A DNA stretch of 64,000 nucleotides from Agelas oroides. Its lineage: Eukaryota; Porifera; Demospongiae; Agelasida; Agelasidae. The translations under genes and the position numbers were made by a program. Position 1 is the first letter of the stretch. Every line of letters starts with the position of its first letter. Of the stretch, positions 41,401 to 63,914 are shown one piece after another. The stretch is taken from positions 1,400,516-1,464,515 of the forward strand of contig OX422201.1 in NCBI GenBank assembly GCA_949130485.1, read 5' to 3'. The notes under the pieces were generated by a model, which was given only the letters and a program-made list of their open reading frames with translations, was not told the origin of the DNA and did not search any database.

Positions 41401-42006
41401 GCATAGATACCAGCCTCACTTTCCAGTGATGGGAAGTTGGGCGCGGGGCCTGAGAACAAGGCTGGCTGAAGACTCTCATGCAGAGGACGGCATACGGTAT
41501 GCTTCTATTGACTAGTCTCGTTTCCAAACCGCATGCATTTTTCACCCCCGCTGGAAAATGCGGTCTGGAAACGAGACTAGTCAGTAGAAGCATGTAGTCT
41601 GGGCACGAGACTATCTACTGTCATCAAGTTGAAGTTTTAGTTTTGGTGGACAGAATGGCCGCAGAAGATAGTGTAGCTACTTTGTAACCGCTGACTAATG
41701 GGGGGGACAACTCGTCCTAAGGGGGACACATGGGCCTAGGACCAGCTGTCCTGGGGGGACACGTGGTCCTAGGACAAGTTGTCCTGGGGGACAGCTGGTC
41801 CTAGGACCACGCGTCCGGGGGGACAATTTAAGGGGGGGACATCCCATCTTATGACACCGTTCCGTCTGACTGGGCACGGCGGAGCCCGCCCACGTGGCTA
41901 CCTTCTTGAGGTCCGGCTTCCCCAGAACCTGGATGAGCTCTTGCTGGGCAGCCTCCCACACCAGGCTCATGTTCAGCCGCCCGCTTATCAGGTGTACGCT
42001 ACTCAT
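29425..42006 (-). CDS. VPS33A: VPS33A, Sec1/Munc18 subunit of HOPS/CORVET tethers
   Basis: Sixteen exons join in frame: 41902-42006, 40270-40466, 39839-39920, 38824-38943, 38231-38347, 37797-37968, 36356-36552, 35527-35617, 34532-34606, 33680-33759, 33382-33468, 33079-33210, 32581-32685, 31494-31563, 31299-31403, 29425-29588, giving 632 aa. The whole Sec1-like fold is visible: [150 protein letters not shown] and [18 protein letters not shown]33A binds VPS16 and templates SNARE bundles for endosome-lysosome fusion. Human VPS33A is 596 aa and stops soon after the last motif; here about 32 extra residues follow, rich in Pro and ending RRPRR. Introns are packed with homopurine tracts and minisatellites. 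Confidence 0.96.
29586..29668. repeat. GGAAGGAGAGGGAAGG repeat at the VPS33A last acceptor
   Basis: On the coding strand it is the pyrimidine tract (CTTCCCTCTCCTTCC) that ends in CAG before the exon at 29588. Confidence 0.85.
29714..30385. mobile_element. Degenerate TATAGCGGG inverted-repeat element
   Basis: Left GTATAGCGGGTTTTT and right ACCCGCTACACAGTATAC ends are inverted, with A/T-rich and CGTGAAA-type inner arms. It lies in the last VPS33A intron. Inside is a 48-bp unit repeated three times (30006-30153, CAGCCTCAAGTTGTGCAG). Confidence 0.55.
30892..31214. mobile_element. 323-bp TAGTCTCGT MITE, perfect 9-bp target duplication
   Basis: Ends TAGTCTCGT and ACGAGACTA. An inner inverted pair lies at GTCTGGTGAACGAAGT and its counterpart near 31150-31180. 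Flanks are GTGGTATCT on both sides. It lies in the last VPS33A intron. Confidence 0.88.
31795..32527. repeat. About 60-bp minisatellite built on GTCTGGGTTCGAGACTAG
   Basis: About 12 copies of GGAGGGGGGTCTGGGTTCGA, GACTAGAGCCACTATGGC and CAGATCCCCCTTTCCCTCTT. The core is the reverse complement of a TAGTCTCGAACCCAGAC terminus of the fold-back family. Confidence 0.93.
32770..33056. repeat. GGGACA then GGGGA homopurine array
   Basis: (GGGGA)n of nearly 200 bases plus GGGACA hexamers; pyrimidine on the VPS33A sense strand. Confidence 0.93.
33785..34437. repeat. 48-bp minisatellite, about 13 copies, open on both strands
   Basis: Unit CCAACACGTTGCAGAGACCC, TCAGCTAGACCGCGGCACAC, CAAACATC. Being 16 codons long it gives 230-codon ORFs on both strands, inside the VPS33A intron between exons 34532-34606 and 33680-33759. 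I do not call it coding. Confidence 0.93.
34675..35520. repeat. C-rich minisatellite, about 85-bp unit
   Basis: Repeats of CACTCTCCCATCCCATCACT, CCCCCCTCACAACCTCCCCA and CGTCATAGCTCATCACCTCC in a VPS33A intron. Confidence 0.88.
35640..35890. repeat. Homopurine tract with a long G run
   Basis: GA-rich with an uninterrupted G run of over 20 near 35686-35710, directly upstream (coding sense) of the VPS33A exon at 35617. Confidence 0.9.
36080..36230. repeat. Dispersed repeat copy 3
   Basis: CAGTGAACCACATCTCATG, GCAGGTCTAGATGCTACACA and AAGTCGCCCACTGCGC. It lies in a VPS33A intron. Confidence 0.6.
36650..36941. mobile_element. 292-bp TAGTCTCGT MITE, perfect 9-bp target duplication
   Basis: Ends TAGTCTCGTTCCCAGAC and GTCTGGGCACGAGACTA, with an inner inverted repeat TCTGGTGAACTGCCTA / TAGGCAGTTCACCAGA. 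Flanks CATCTTGTC are identical (36641-36649, 36942-36950). Confidence 0.9.
36968..37025. mobile_element. 58-bp fold-back element, perfect 9-bp target duplication
   Basis: AAGCCTCATTCCCAGGCCC pairs imperfectly with GGGCCTGGCAACAAAGCTA. Flanks GCTTTGAAC are identical (36959-36967, 37026-37034). It lies 27 bp from the previous element, in VPS33A intron 6. Confidence 0.85.
37090..37620. repeat. GGAGA homopurine array
   Basis: (GGAGA)n with GGAGGGAGAAGA interruptions over about 0.5 kb in VPS33A intron 6; all ORFs here are artefacts. Confidence 0.93.
37969..38075. repeat. GT microsatellite abutting VPS33A exon 6 acceptor
   Basis: Coding-strand (CA)n ends CACACAG before the exon at 37968. Confidence 0.9.
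38350..38815. repeat. Homopurine tracts split by a fold-back element
   Basis: GA-rich tracts at 38350-38555 and 38630-38815 surround a TAGTCTCATTCACAGG / CCTGAGAATGAGGCTAG pair at about 38554-38634. Confidence 0.75.
39140..39660. repeat. GGGGAC hexamer array
   Basis: (GGGGAC)n and (GGGACA)n with GGGATG variants over about 0.45 kb, ending in a small inverted part (CCCTGTTCCCGTCCC). Strongly G-rich on the plus strand, in a VPS33A intron. Confidence 0.93.
39945..40775. repeat. Homopurine tracts on both sides of VPS33A exon 2
   Basis: GA-rich sequence fills 39945-40262 and 40470-40775, leaving only the exon 40270-40466 between. Confidence 0.88.
41053..41105. mobile_element. 53-bp near-perfect palindromic TAGTCTCG element
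   Basis: TAGTCTCGCCGGCCAGACTC is followed by its reverse complement around a short CACGTGCAG centre. Flanks GGTATTGCC and GGTATTGTC match at 8 of 9. Confidence 0.82.
41287..41850. mobile_element. Fold-back region of GTCC/GGAC palindromic modules
   Basis: 41299-41395 (GGACCACGTGTCCCCC, GCGTGGTCCTAG) and 41697-41835 (GGTCCTAGGACC, ACACGTGGTCCTAGGACA) are related in inverted orientation. Between them are nested TAGTCTCGT ends at 41514-41612. It lies in VPS33A intron 1. Confidence 0.6.
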
Positions 42007-42162
42007 CTCTACGTCTTCTACTTCACTTCAGTAGACTGGACTCCATAAGATCATGCATGCAGCCAAGTGGTTGATCACGTGACCTAAGTAATGACGTCCC
42101 TTGGGACTTCCCCTGCCACATGGCCAGAGTGACAAGTGCTGGTGATAGACAAATTGTGGATC
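42007..42162. promoter_or_regulatory. Divergent VPS33A / POLR2J promoter with CLEAR-like E-box and CRE-like site
   Basis: Only 156 bp separate the two start codons. TCACGTGACC at 42075-42084 fits the CLEAR/E-box (GTCACGTGAC) bound by TFEB/MITF factors on lysosomal genes, and VPS33A acts in lysosomal fusion. TGACGTCC at 42092-42099 resembles a CRE. Function is inferred. Confidence 0.55.
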
Positions 42163-45100
42163 ATGAACGCACCGGCTTCATTCGAGTCTTTTCTCCTGCT
42201 TGACGGGGAAAAGAAGTAAGTTAATGTTACCTCCAAACTCTTCAGTTGGTCTTCCAATGGGAGGACGGGTACAAATTAAAGATATGTAAGAGATACTTGG
42301 GAAGCAACGAGTGGTCAAGTTTTGGTCTGCAGTCAAATGTTTAACCACTTGGTTACAAGTCTAAAGGAGTATGTCAAAAAATCGAACACCTCATGGGAAT
42401 TCATTGTGATGCCGATCCCCCTGTTTCTGGACTATAACTAGTCTTTGTCTTGATTCCGGACTGTTCAACTATTAGGCCATACCAGTTTGATCTTTTGATT
42501 CACGAGTACGGCGACTCTATTTTTAGAAAGAAGGATTTATAAACATAAATTATTTGATGACATCACCAATTAATCACGTGAGATGCTAGGCACTGTATAC
42601 AAGATGTCTGACACGTGTATCCCTTCAGAGTTGTGGGTTGTTGGGGAAGTTAAACAAGGGCAAACAACTCTGGTTCCTTCTACGGTAGTTTCTGCGAAGG
42701 CTACGGACACTTTGGGGTCTGACACTCCTGGGAAAGATCTCAGGTCTGATGCTCCTGGGAAAGATCTCAGAAGAGCTCTGCGGTGAGACTGTGGAGAAAG
42801 TGACCATATCGAGCTCGAGCAGGGTATTAATTAATGAAACTTATAATGAGATTCATGGTTTACATTTATGAATATAATTCAACCTACCTACCCACTTTTT
42901 CTATGAACCCTACTCGTGAATCAAAAGATCAAATTGGTATGGCCTTATGAAAGGTTGGTAGTAGCTTTAGTGGCGTACGTAACTTAACTTCATACCAAGT
43001 CCATGTGATAAGAGGTGTGGCCTTGGTACGAGCAAGTACATTGTACATACGCAGGTTCATTTCCGCACATGAGAAGGAACCAGGGTACGAGGCTAGCTGT
43101 GTCCTCAGTGAGATGTGTTGCATCCTCCCACCCACGCAGAATCACTATCACAAAGGATACAAAGGTTCCGAATGCCGCCATATTCACAGTGAACAAGGAG
43201 GATCACACACTGGGGAACCTACTGATGCGGTAAGGAGTGTGGAAATGTTCTCGCTTTGTGTGTAGATGCGTCACAAAATAAATGGACCGGGAACAGAGCA
43301 TCCAAATACTATGTAGATGGCAAAAAGAGCATTTGTAATGTAACATAAGTTCAGTTTACAGGTTCAGGCATGCAGGTAAGCTCAGTGGCTCCAGGGAACT
43401 CTAGAACCTGTTGATACTTTGTGTATTCTACATGTAAGTGGAAATGTAGACTCAGTCTTGCATTGATGCCAAACAAGCTGAATTGAAGACCTCACCATTG
43501 CCGCTGGCCCTGTGAAGGCCCTGCCATAGTGTCCCTATTGAAGACCTCACCATTGCTACTGGCCTTGTGAAGGCCCTAGTGTCCCTATTGCTTATTGCCA
43601 CTCAAGATGGTAGGACATTACGTAACTATCCAGAAATGACCAAAGTTTGGAGTGGAGATGACAATATTTCATGAGGTCTGTTGAGATAGTTTAGAAAGTT
43701 TCTGTGGTCGGGATGTAGAAGTTATACTTACCCCATGTATTGAGGACTACAGATGGGTTTCTGCAGCGAGGCAACAAGGGAGAAATGCATGAGCCTAGGT
43801 CGTTTCCACTGTCGACTGCTTCATCAGTTGTAGCCTGTACTCTTGTCATGTGAAAGAGCTATAAGCAAATGAAAAGGAATCATGAAGGAGCCTAATAGGC
43901 TAGTACATTGAACTAAATGTTACCCAATTTCCAGCTCCAACTCCAGCACAGTCAGTATCAGACTGGAAGCAATATACTTACGATCTGGGAATGCGCTGGA
44001 TGAGGTCTGGGAATGAGATTAGACTAAAAGGGGCCTTGATGGTGAGAAAGAGGGCTCCGTAAAATTTCTCACTCTTTGAACTTTTTCTCCCTCTATGATG
44101 GGGAAAAAGAGTGTAGGGGGTACACTCTTTTTCCCCATCTTATTACAATGGGAAAAAAGAGTGTGGGGTACACTTTCAAATTTCCACCGTACTGAAGGGG
44201 AAAAAGAGTGTAGTTCACTCTTTCTCCCCATCTGTAAGGTGGGGAAAAAGAGTGAGGGGTACACTGTTTTTCCCCATCTGTAAGGTGGGGAGAAAGAGTG
44301 GGGGGTACACTGTTTTTCCCCATCTGTAAGGTGGGGAGAAAGAGTGTGGGGTTTCACTGTTTCCAAAGAAAATGAGAGCAATGACTGGCTTGTTTCCTTC
44401 ACATAGGCACTAGTGTAAACCTCCTTCTTTGATGATTAGAACAGAAGATCTTCAATCTCTTCAGTGATCGTCTCGGCCTGCTGAACTGTGAACTGACCAG
44501 TTGGTTTCAGATTTTTCATACAAGCATCTAAAGTATCTCGGAACTGAGTGAACTTGGGGCTGTTAAACATGTCAATATCCACCCGGTTGGATGATTTTAG
44601 AGCCCTGCTCAGCCCACAGCAGATTTGATACACACTGTTTGGCGGATAGAGACTCCCATCGCTCTTCCTAATTTCCGCAACAAATTTCAGAAGCCAGAAC
44701 AATAAAGCTTCTTCAGTCATGGCTGTAAATTCTTGTTTGAGCTTGTGCACACATTCATCAGCCTCGACAAGATTCTCGGAGCGACAGCACGACCACTGAG
44801 ACCACACAGAGAGAGACCAGTCCGTTTGCTTCTGAGTACTCTTTGGGATGCCGTCTTTACGAAGCAGATTGAGTTTAGCAGACGATTTAGGGGACCCCCA
44901 CCGATCTGATGGCTGTGGTTTCGACCGGGTAAGTTCCTTTTCGACCATTTGAGACGCCACCAAGAAATCCTTTTTGTCGTCCTCACTGTCACTGATGTCC
45001 CACAGGTTGGGCTCGAATGGTTCGCCCAATCCCAACAGAAATCGACGCTTAGGCTTGCGATTACGATCTGAGCCAAAAGTGATGGCGGAACAACTACACG

Positions 45101-45760
45101 AGAAAAGGAGCCACCTTGTGCCTTGGATTTTGCCATCAGATACTAGATTTTCAAAATGTAGCTGCTCGAGTGAACCCCCACACTCTTTTTCCCCACCTTA
45201 CAGATGGGGAAAAACAGTGTACCCCCACACTCTTTCTCCCCACCTTACAGATGGGGAAAAACAGTGTACCCCTCACTCTTTTTCCCCACCTTACAGATGG
45301 AGAGAAAGAGTGAACTACACTCTTTTTCCCCTTCAGTACGGTGGAAATTTGAAAGTGTACCCCACACTCTTTTTTCCCATTGTAATAAGATGGGGAAAAA
45401 GAGTGTACTCCCTACACTCTTTTTCCCCATCATAGAGGGAGAAAAAGTTCAAAGAGTGAAAGTTTATCCCTACCCGAGAAAGAGCTGTGTGCTCTGTGGA
45501 AAACTGCTACACGTACTCACTAAATTTAACCCTCTTCTGCCCATAGCCAACTGCTATGTGACCCCCAAGTACTGTTTGCTGGCTACAAGGTGCCACACCC
45601 TCTGGAGCACAAGTTTGTCCTTCGTGTGCAGACGACACCCGACTATAGTCCTCAGGAGGCCCTCTCCAATGCTCTCACAGACCTCATCAGCGAGGTCTCC
45701 ACCATAGAAAACAAGTTCAAGGAGGGACTCAGAGAGAGAAGAGAGGGCGGAAACGACTGA
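42163..45760 (+). CDS. POLR2J: DNA-directed RNA polymerase II subunit RPB11
   Basis: Three exons, 42163-42215, 43140-43229 and 45547-45760, join in frame to 118 aa (human 117). The protein opens [18 protein letters not shown] and keeps the family signatures [34 protein letters not shown] and [14 protein letters not shown], ending in a coiled acidic/basic helix. RPB11 pairs with RPB3 through its alpha-CTD-like dimer fold at the base of Pol II in the nucleus. All catalytic-core contacts of the family look intact. The start codon lies 157 bases from the VPS33A start, so the two share a divergent promoter. Intron 1 holds a 475-bp inverted-repeat element. Intron 2 (43230-45546) holds a whole TIR element with an antisense ORF. 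A possible AATAAA lies at 46195. Confidence 0.97.
42473..42947. mobile_element. 475-bp inverted-repeat element in RPB11 intron 1
   Basis: TAGGCCATACCAGTTTGATC (42473-42508) is matched by the inverted copy 42911-42947. The interior has no convincing ORF; it holds a short direct repeat around GGGAAAGATCTCAG (about 42730-42772). Confidence 0.7.
44070..44358 (+). repeat. Left terminal inverted repeat of the RPB11-intron element
   Basis: It holds tandem palindromic modules with repeated GGGGAAAAAGAGTG and TACACTGTTTTTCCCC cores. It matches the reverse complement of 45170-45458 with only scattered differences. Confidence 0.88.
44436..45136 (-). CDS. ZMYM2/QRICH1-like (DUF3504, Crypton-type) protein lacking the catalytic domain
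   Basis: Two exons are proposed: 45115-45136 and 44436-45067, with a 47-base GT-AG intron, giving 217 aa. Without the intron the main frame has no ATG, only a TTG at 45035. After a basic and acidic N-terminus come [31 protein letters not shown] and [13 protein letters not shown], the pattern of the core-binding part of Crypton-derived tyrosine recombinases (DUF3504; ZMYM2/3/4, QRICH1, KIAA1958). It stops at [13 protein letters not shown], just where the catalytic domain would begin, so no R-H-R-Y active site is present. It would be a DNA-binding-only product. It lies antisense in RPB11 intron 2 and fills the space between two 289-bp inverted repeats, its start only about 35 bp from the right arm. 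Expression is unproven. Confidence 0.7.
45170..45458 (-). repeat. Right terminal inverted repeat of the RPB11-intron element
   Basis: Reverse complement of the left arm. It lies just upstream of the antisense ORF start and could contain its promoter (inference). Confidence 0.88.
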
Positions 45761-46842
45761 CTCATCACACCACATTTCTTCACCCGATCTTGTTGAACAG
45801 TTGTCACATGAAATGTAGCAGGATCCTATGTTCTAGTCTCACCAACTATCTTTACTTCTCCCTCATGTACTTCACTTCTTTGGTTGTGTTTTGTTGCGCT
45901 GTTTATCATACAACGGATTACAATATACAACCCTTTCGTATGACATGTAGATGTCACGGTTGTACACATTACTTTGTTTCCTGACACATGTAGTCCACTT
46001 CTCAATATATTGCTGTCTATCCCATACTAGTCTCAAACCCAGTCCCCTCAAAAGAAGTTCGAGACTAACCCCAAAATCATGCATTTCTAAATTCTCTTTG
46101 CTTGGCTGTACTGCTGGCGCTACTGGCCTACGCACTATGCAGTCTTGCACCTGGCTGTCCATGCCCCCAGGGCTGGATTGTAGACAGCTGGTATAATAAA
46201 AGAGGAAGGGGGAAGGGTGGAAGGAAGACCAATTCCTTTTCTTGGCCATGGAAAAATTGCATATATTTAGAGGGAAAGAAAAATCCGCATGAATTCAGCT
46301 GGGAATTGATTTCTAACTGGATTCGCTTTCCCTTCCCACCGTCCAGTTTTGACTTGCTATACTCAGCACTTGCAACATTGGTCCACTGGACCCTCTTCTA
46401 CCTTAAGAACATGCCATTAAAAACTTCCACAAGTGATCAAAACTGGGTAGAGGAACGTCTGGGAACAAGGCTACCTTGAGGTTGCTTGTACATGCATGCA
46501 AGAGTTTGTGTTTGTGAGACCGAAATTCCGCGGGAACAAAAACTTGAATTCATCACACCAGCTAGCTTATACAGACACAACCAACCAAGTATTATAAACC
46601 TGCAGTGAAACAAACTATATACTAGCTAATACTATAAACACAGTTCTGCTGAAAAATATGATCAGCCGCTTATGAGAGTCACCTCACTCCCAGCGTGGGT
46701 GGAGGCTTGGGAAGGAGGCCATGATACAGCATGTTGGGGCACAAAATATCTGAATACATGCAGTAACCATGATACTACTAAAAAAAGAAAAATTTTAAAA
46801 ATTTGATGCCTATAATAAGAGAAGGAAGTTTCAGTCTTGGAT
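45761..46842. other. RPB11-CLIP1 convergent intergenic region
   Basis: Both genes end here. There is a CTAGTCTCAAACCCAG fragment near 46028, a fold-back-family remnant near 46320-46480, and AATAAA at 46195-46200 in RPB11 sense. No ORF is convincing. Confidence 0.45.
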
Positions 46843-60510
<13,668 letters not shown>

Positions 60511-60751
60511 ATCCGTAGGTCTGTGTGCTAAAACTTTACTGCTTCAGAGACGGTCAAGCCAAGTGATGGGTGGATGTCGGATGTCTCGGAGCTCTTGCAG
60601 GGCTGGATAAGTCGGTGGTTCGTCGCGCCTTTGGGCTCAGAAGAAAGTTCACAGCTCGGGTGCCTGCGGTGTGGTTTATATTTAGACGCTAATAACTAAC
60701 CAGAGAATCACGTGCAATTAGTTTACAGTCTTGTTCCCAGTCCATCTGACC

Positions 60752-61089
60752 TTAGTCTCGTGCCCAGACCCTCCTCGCACGTGCGAGAGAGAGGGTCTGG
60801 TGTAGTCTCTGCCCAGACCCTCCCGAAAAGCGGAAAGAGGGTCTGGTGTTCTGAACGACTTTTCTTGTTTAAAAAGGGTGCGGGGTCGAACGGCATAAAG
60901 AATGTAATCATTGCATTCCCCATGCACTGCATGCATACTAGATCTTGTGCTCGATTGCTACGTCATTGCATATAATTACGCGTTCTGCAATCTGATTCGA
61001 GCTCTCAGATCAGGGAGCTGTGACAAGAAGTCGCTCAGAACACTAGACCCTCTCTCTTGCACGTGCGGGGAGGGTCTGGGCACGAGACT
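60752..61089. mobile_element. TAGTCTCGT-family inverted-repeat element
   Basis: The left end AGTCTCGTGCCCAGACCCTC and right end AGGGTCTGGGCACGAGACT are inverted. Inner arms GTTCTGAACGACTT and AAGTCGCTCAGAAC also pair. No target duplication is clear; a second partial end at about 60807-60850 suggests nesting. It lies upstream of CLIP1. Confidence 0.7.
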
Positions 61090-61469
61090 CGGTCTGGTGT
61101 TCTGTGGAATGGCAACCCACTCACCAACAGACGCTGTTGGTATATATCATGATACAGAGGGTATTACGGGTTCTCTAACTAAAACTGAATAAGCTTATCC
61201 ATGTAGGGTACATGCAGATGCCATTACATAGCAACTTTTTGGTCTGATGATTTTGGGATGTTGGTTTGTCCCACATTATGACATTGTATAGACTAGATGA
61301 GATTGTGAAAGTGGTAGGATATAACTGACAATGTTTCAATCAACACTGGAGACTCATATAATAGCAGCAGTCAACTCATAACACACTGCGTAGGGGGGAA
61401 ATGGTGCATTCTCTAGAAATTTCTAGGCTTCCTAATAATGGCTGAATAGGTTACAGTGTAATTCAAAAT

Positions 61470-61869
61470 CTAGGAGGCAGGTGTGATTAGCTTTTCGGGA
61501 GGGTCTGGGCACAAGACCTGCTTCGCTGGCAGCCGAGCTCTGAAAGTGCAGGTCGGTCTTAATTAAAGTCCTGGGTGATCTCGCGAACTAGAAATTTCTA
61601 GAGAATGTCAAGCCAACAGATGAAAAACAAATCACATGCAAGCCACACCCTTCACAGTGCAGTAGTTTTTGTTGGCACCAAAGTAGTAACAGAACAACAT
61701 CGGATTCATGTCTAGTGATCACTGAGAGATGGTCTACTGTTACCCCTACCAACCAGCTTGCAGTGGGAAAGAAGTCCAGGGACTTGGAATTCATCTACAG
61801 TCCATTACTGTAGATGAATTGGTCTTGTGCCCAGACCCTCCCGAAAAGCTAATCACACCTGCCTCCTAG
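61470..61869. repeat. Perfect 48-bp inverted repeat around the H3 fragment
   Basis: 61470-61517 and 61822-61869 are exact reverse complements (CTAGGAGGCAGGTGTGATTA and so on) and carry the GGGTCTGGGCAC terminus of the TAGTCTCGT family. A CTAGAAATTTCTAG palindrome repeats at about 61413 and 61588. A 13-bp-stem hairpin lies at about 61788-61820. A further TAGCCTCGTTCCCAGG fold-back follows at 61867-61920. Confidence 0.82.
61521..61591 (-). pseudogene. Histone H3 gene fragment
   Basis: About 70 bases match the middle of the H3 gene 0.7 kb away (codons for [19 protein letters not shown] and EASEA). There is a 4-base TTAA insertion and an internal deletion of about 18 bases, so it cannot code. 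It directly abuts a 48-bp repeat arm at 61470-61517 whose inverted copy is 61822-61869. Confidence 0.8.
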
Positions 61870-62109
61870 CCTCGTTCCCAGGCTCTTCCCGCTAAGGAGG
61901 GGGAGAGCCTGGGAACGAGGGCCCCCACCCAGATTGCATTACCAATATGGTAATGTATGGAACAAGGGATCTAAAGCATTCCAGTTACTACACATCAGCC
62001 TCAGTTCTAGTCTCACCCCTCTAAATACTTGAATAACATGACCTTGTGTGATAAAAACGAGATAATCGTCAGGAATGCAGGACACAGGAATGACTTTTGT
62101 AGAAGTGGT

Positions 62110-62125
62110 GGCTTTAAGAAAAGCC
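62110..62125 (-). promoter_or_regulatory. Histone mRNA 3' stem-loop
   Basis: On the minus strand the sequence is GGCTTT-TCTT-AAAGCC followed by ACC: a 6-bp stem and 4-base loop at the expected distance after the H3 stop. SLBP binds this structure in place of a poly(A) tail. The loop TCTT differs from the usual TTTC/TTAC. Confidence 0.85.
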
Positions 62126-62153
62126 ATTATTTTTGAGGTTATGAAAATGAAAT

Positions 62154-62687
<534 letters not shown>

Positions 62688-62699
62688 TTCAGTCGTCAA

Positions 62700-63174
62700 G
62701 CTTGCAAGTGATCCTCTTCCGGTTTCTTTCACGTTACGTAGCCTACGCGTTAGCGTGCAGTGCAGTACAGTGTTCCCAGATCATGAACAAAGTTTACAGA
62801 TTTATGAACATTCTACCTCCTCTTGAACTTTTTAATGAACCACCATGAACATTAATTTATGAACAATCATAACTGGAAGGTTCAAGAACCACACAGTGCA
62901 AAGGAACAAAGAATCCACAATAAAGTCATACAGCTCAGTAACAGCTCAGTAACATAATTAGGGAATGTTAACTTTCATCTCCCTTCTACAGTTTTTGATT
63001 GCTTGCAGTCTGCAAAAACTGGAGCCAGGGAAGGCCTAGGCCTGGTGGGAATGAGGTCAATTCTTTGGGGGTGGGGGAGGGGGCGGTGATGTGGTAAACT
63101 CTTGGGGTGGGGATGGGGAGGGGCAGAACGTGCGTGGTCCGGCCACATGAGACTCCCCATATTTGTTGCCCCCC
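62700..63174. other. Intergenic sequence upstream of H3
   Basis: It contains a partial fold-back (CAGTTTTTGATTGCTTGC / TGCAAAAACTGG at about 62991-63025) and a GGGGTGGGGATGGGG tract. No gene was seen. Confidence 0.5.
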
Positions 63175-63868
63175 TCCCCCCAGGTCACTCTAAAAGTAGG
63201 AATGGGAAATGGGAAATGAGAAATGGGGAAATGGAACAGCAACGCACAAGTGGTGAGTCACAGTAAATAGAATTGTCTCACTCTGGTATGAAGCTGTTGT
63301 ACATTCCCTCCTCCAGTCAGTGCATGCAAACTATAATTCACACAGTAATTATATTCTCTACAGAGCCGGTTTGTGTATCAACTGAAGAATGACTGCAAAC
63401 AGGCATTTTGTGAACTTTTATTATAGATGTGTTAAGTTTGAATAGTACATGCTGTTTTAAATAATAGTGCTGTAAATATGTGAGAAAAATGTTTGTATAT
63501 CCATAACAATGCAAGCAACTGCATGAAGAAGCCTCAAAATGACTCCTTGTACGAAGTTGGAACAAAGTATAACAATTCACAGATTCAACAAACTTCAAGA
63601 ATAATTCTAACAAGCTGCCAAAAGTGAAGAACATATACACAGAGCTAAGTTGCAGACCATGATGCAATGCCGTTGCATACCCCTTTGGTGCTAACTGTAA
63701 GGCAAAGATGATCTCTCAGTGAGTGCATAGATGGACATTGACTGCATGCAGTAACAAAACATCAGCAGTTTGCTGCAATGTACCTTCGTCCCATTTCCCC
63801 ATTTCCTCATTTCCCATTCCTCATTTCTCATTTCCTCGTTCCTACTTTCAGAGTGACCCCCCCCCTAA
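63175..63868. mobile_element. Inverted-repeat element of about 0.7 kb
   Basis: GGTCACTCTAAAAGTAGGAA and GGGAAATGGGAAATGAGAAA (63183-63235) recur inverted at about 63782-63860 (CATTTCCTCGTTCCTACTTT). The inside has one unsupported minus ORF (63338-63667). Confidence 0.6.
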
Positions 63869-63914
63869 TTTTTGGAACACCAATGCGAGGGTCAAAGGTC
63901 ATGAAAAGTGCATC

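Larger units (their letters stand above)
44070..45458. mobile_element. 1.39-kb DNA element with 289-bp terminal inverted repeats
   Basis: The left arm 44070-44358 and right arm 45170-45458 are near-perfect inverted copies of the same length, starting CACTCTTTGAAC and its complement. Each arm is itself made of about six modules of the type GGGGAAAAAGAGTG / CACTCTTTTTCCCC, which pair with each other. The flanking nonamers AAAATTTCT and AAAGTTTAT agree at 7 of 9 positions, a possible worn target duplication. The only ORF between the arms is the antisense DUF3504-like gene. No transposase catalytic motif is seen. True Cryptons lack long TIRs, so this is either a non-autonomous element that captured the ORF or an unknown type. 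Confidence 0.8.

Noticed and set aside
63338..63667. 109-codon minus ORF within the last inverted-repeat element
   Set aside because: No recognisable motif, A/T-rich, and enclosed by inverted repeats; no evidence of coding.
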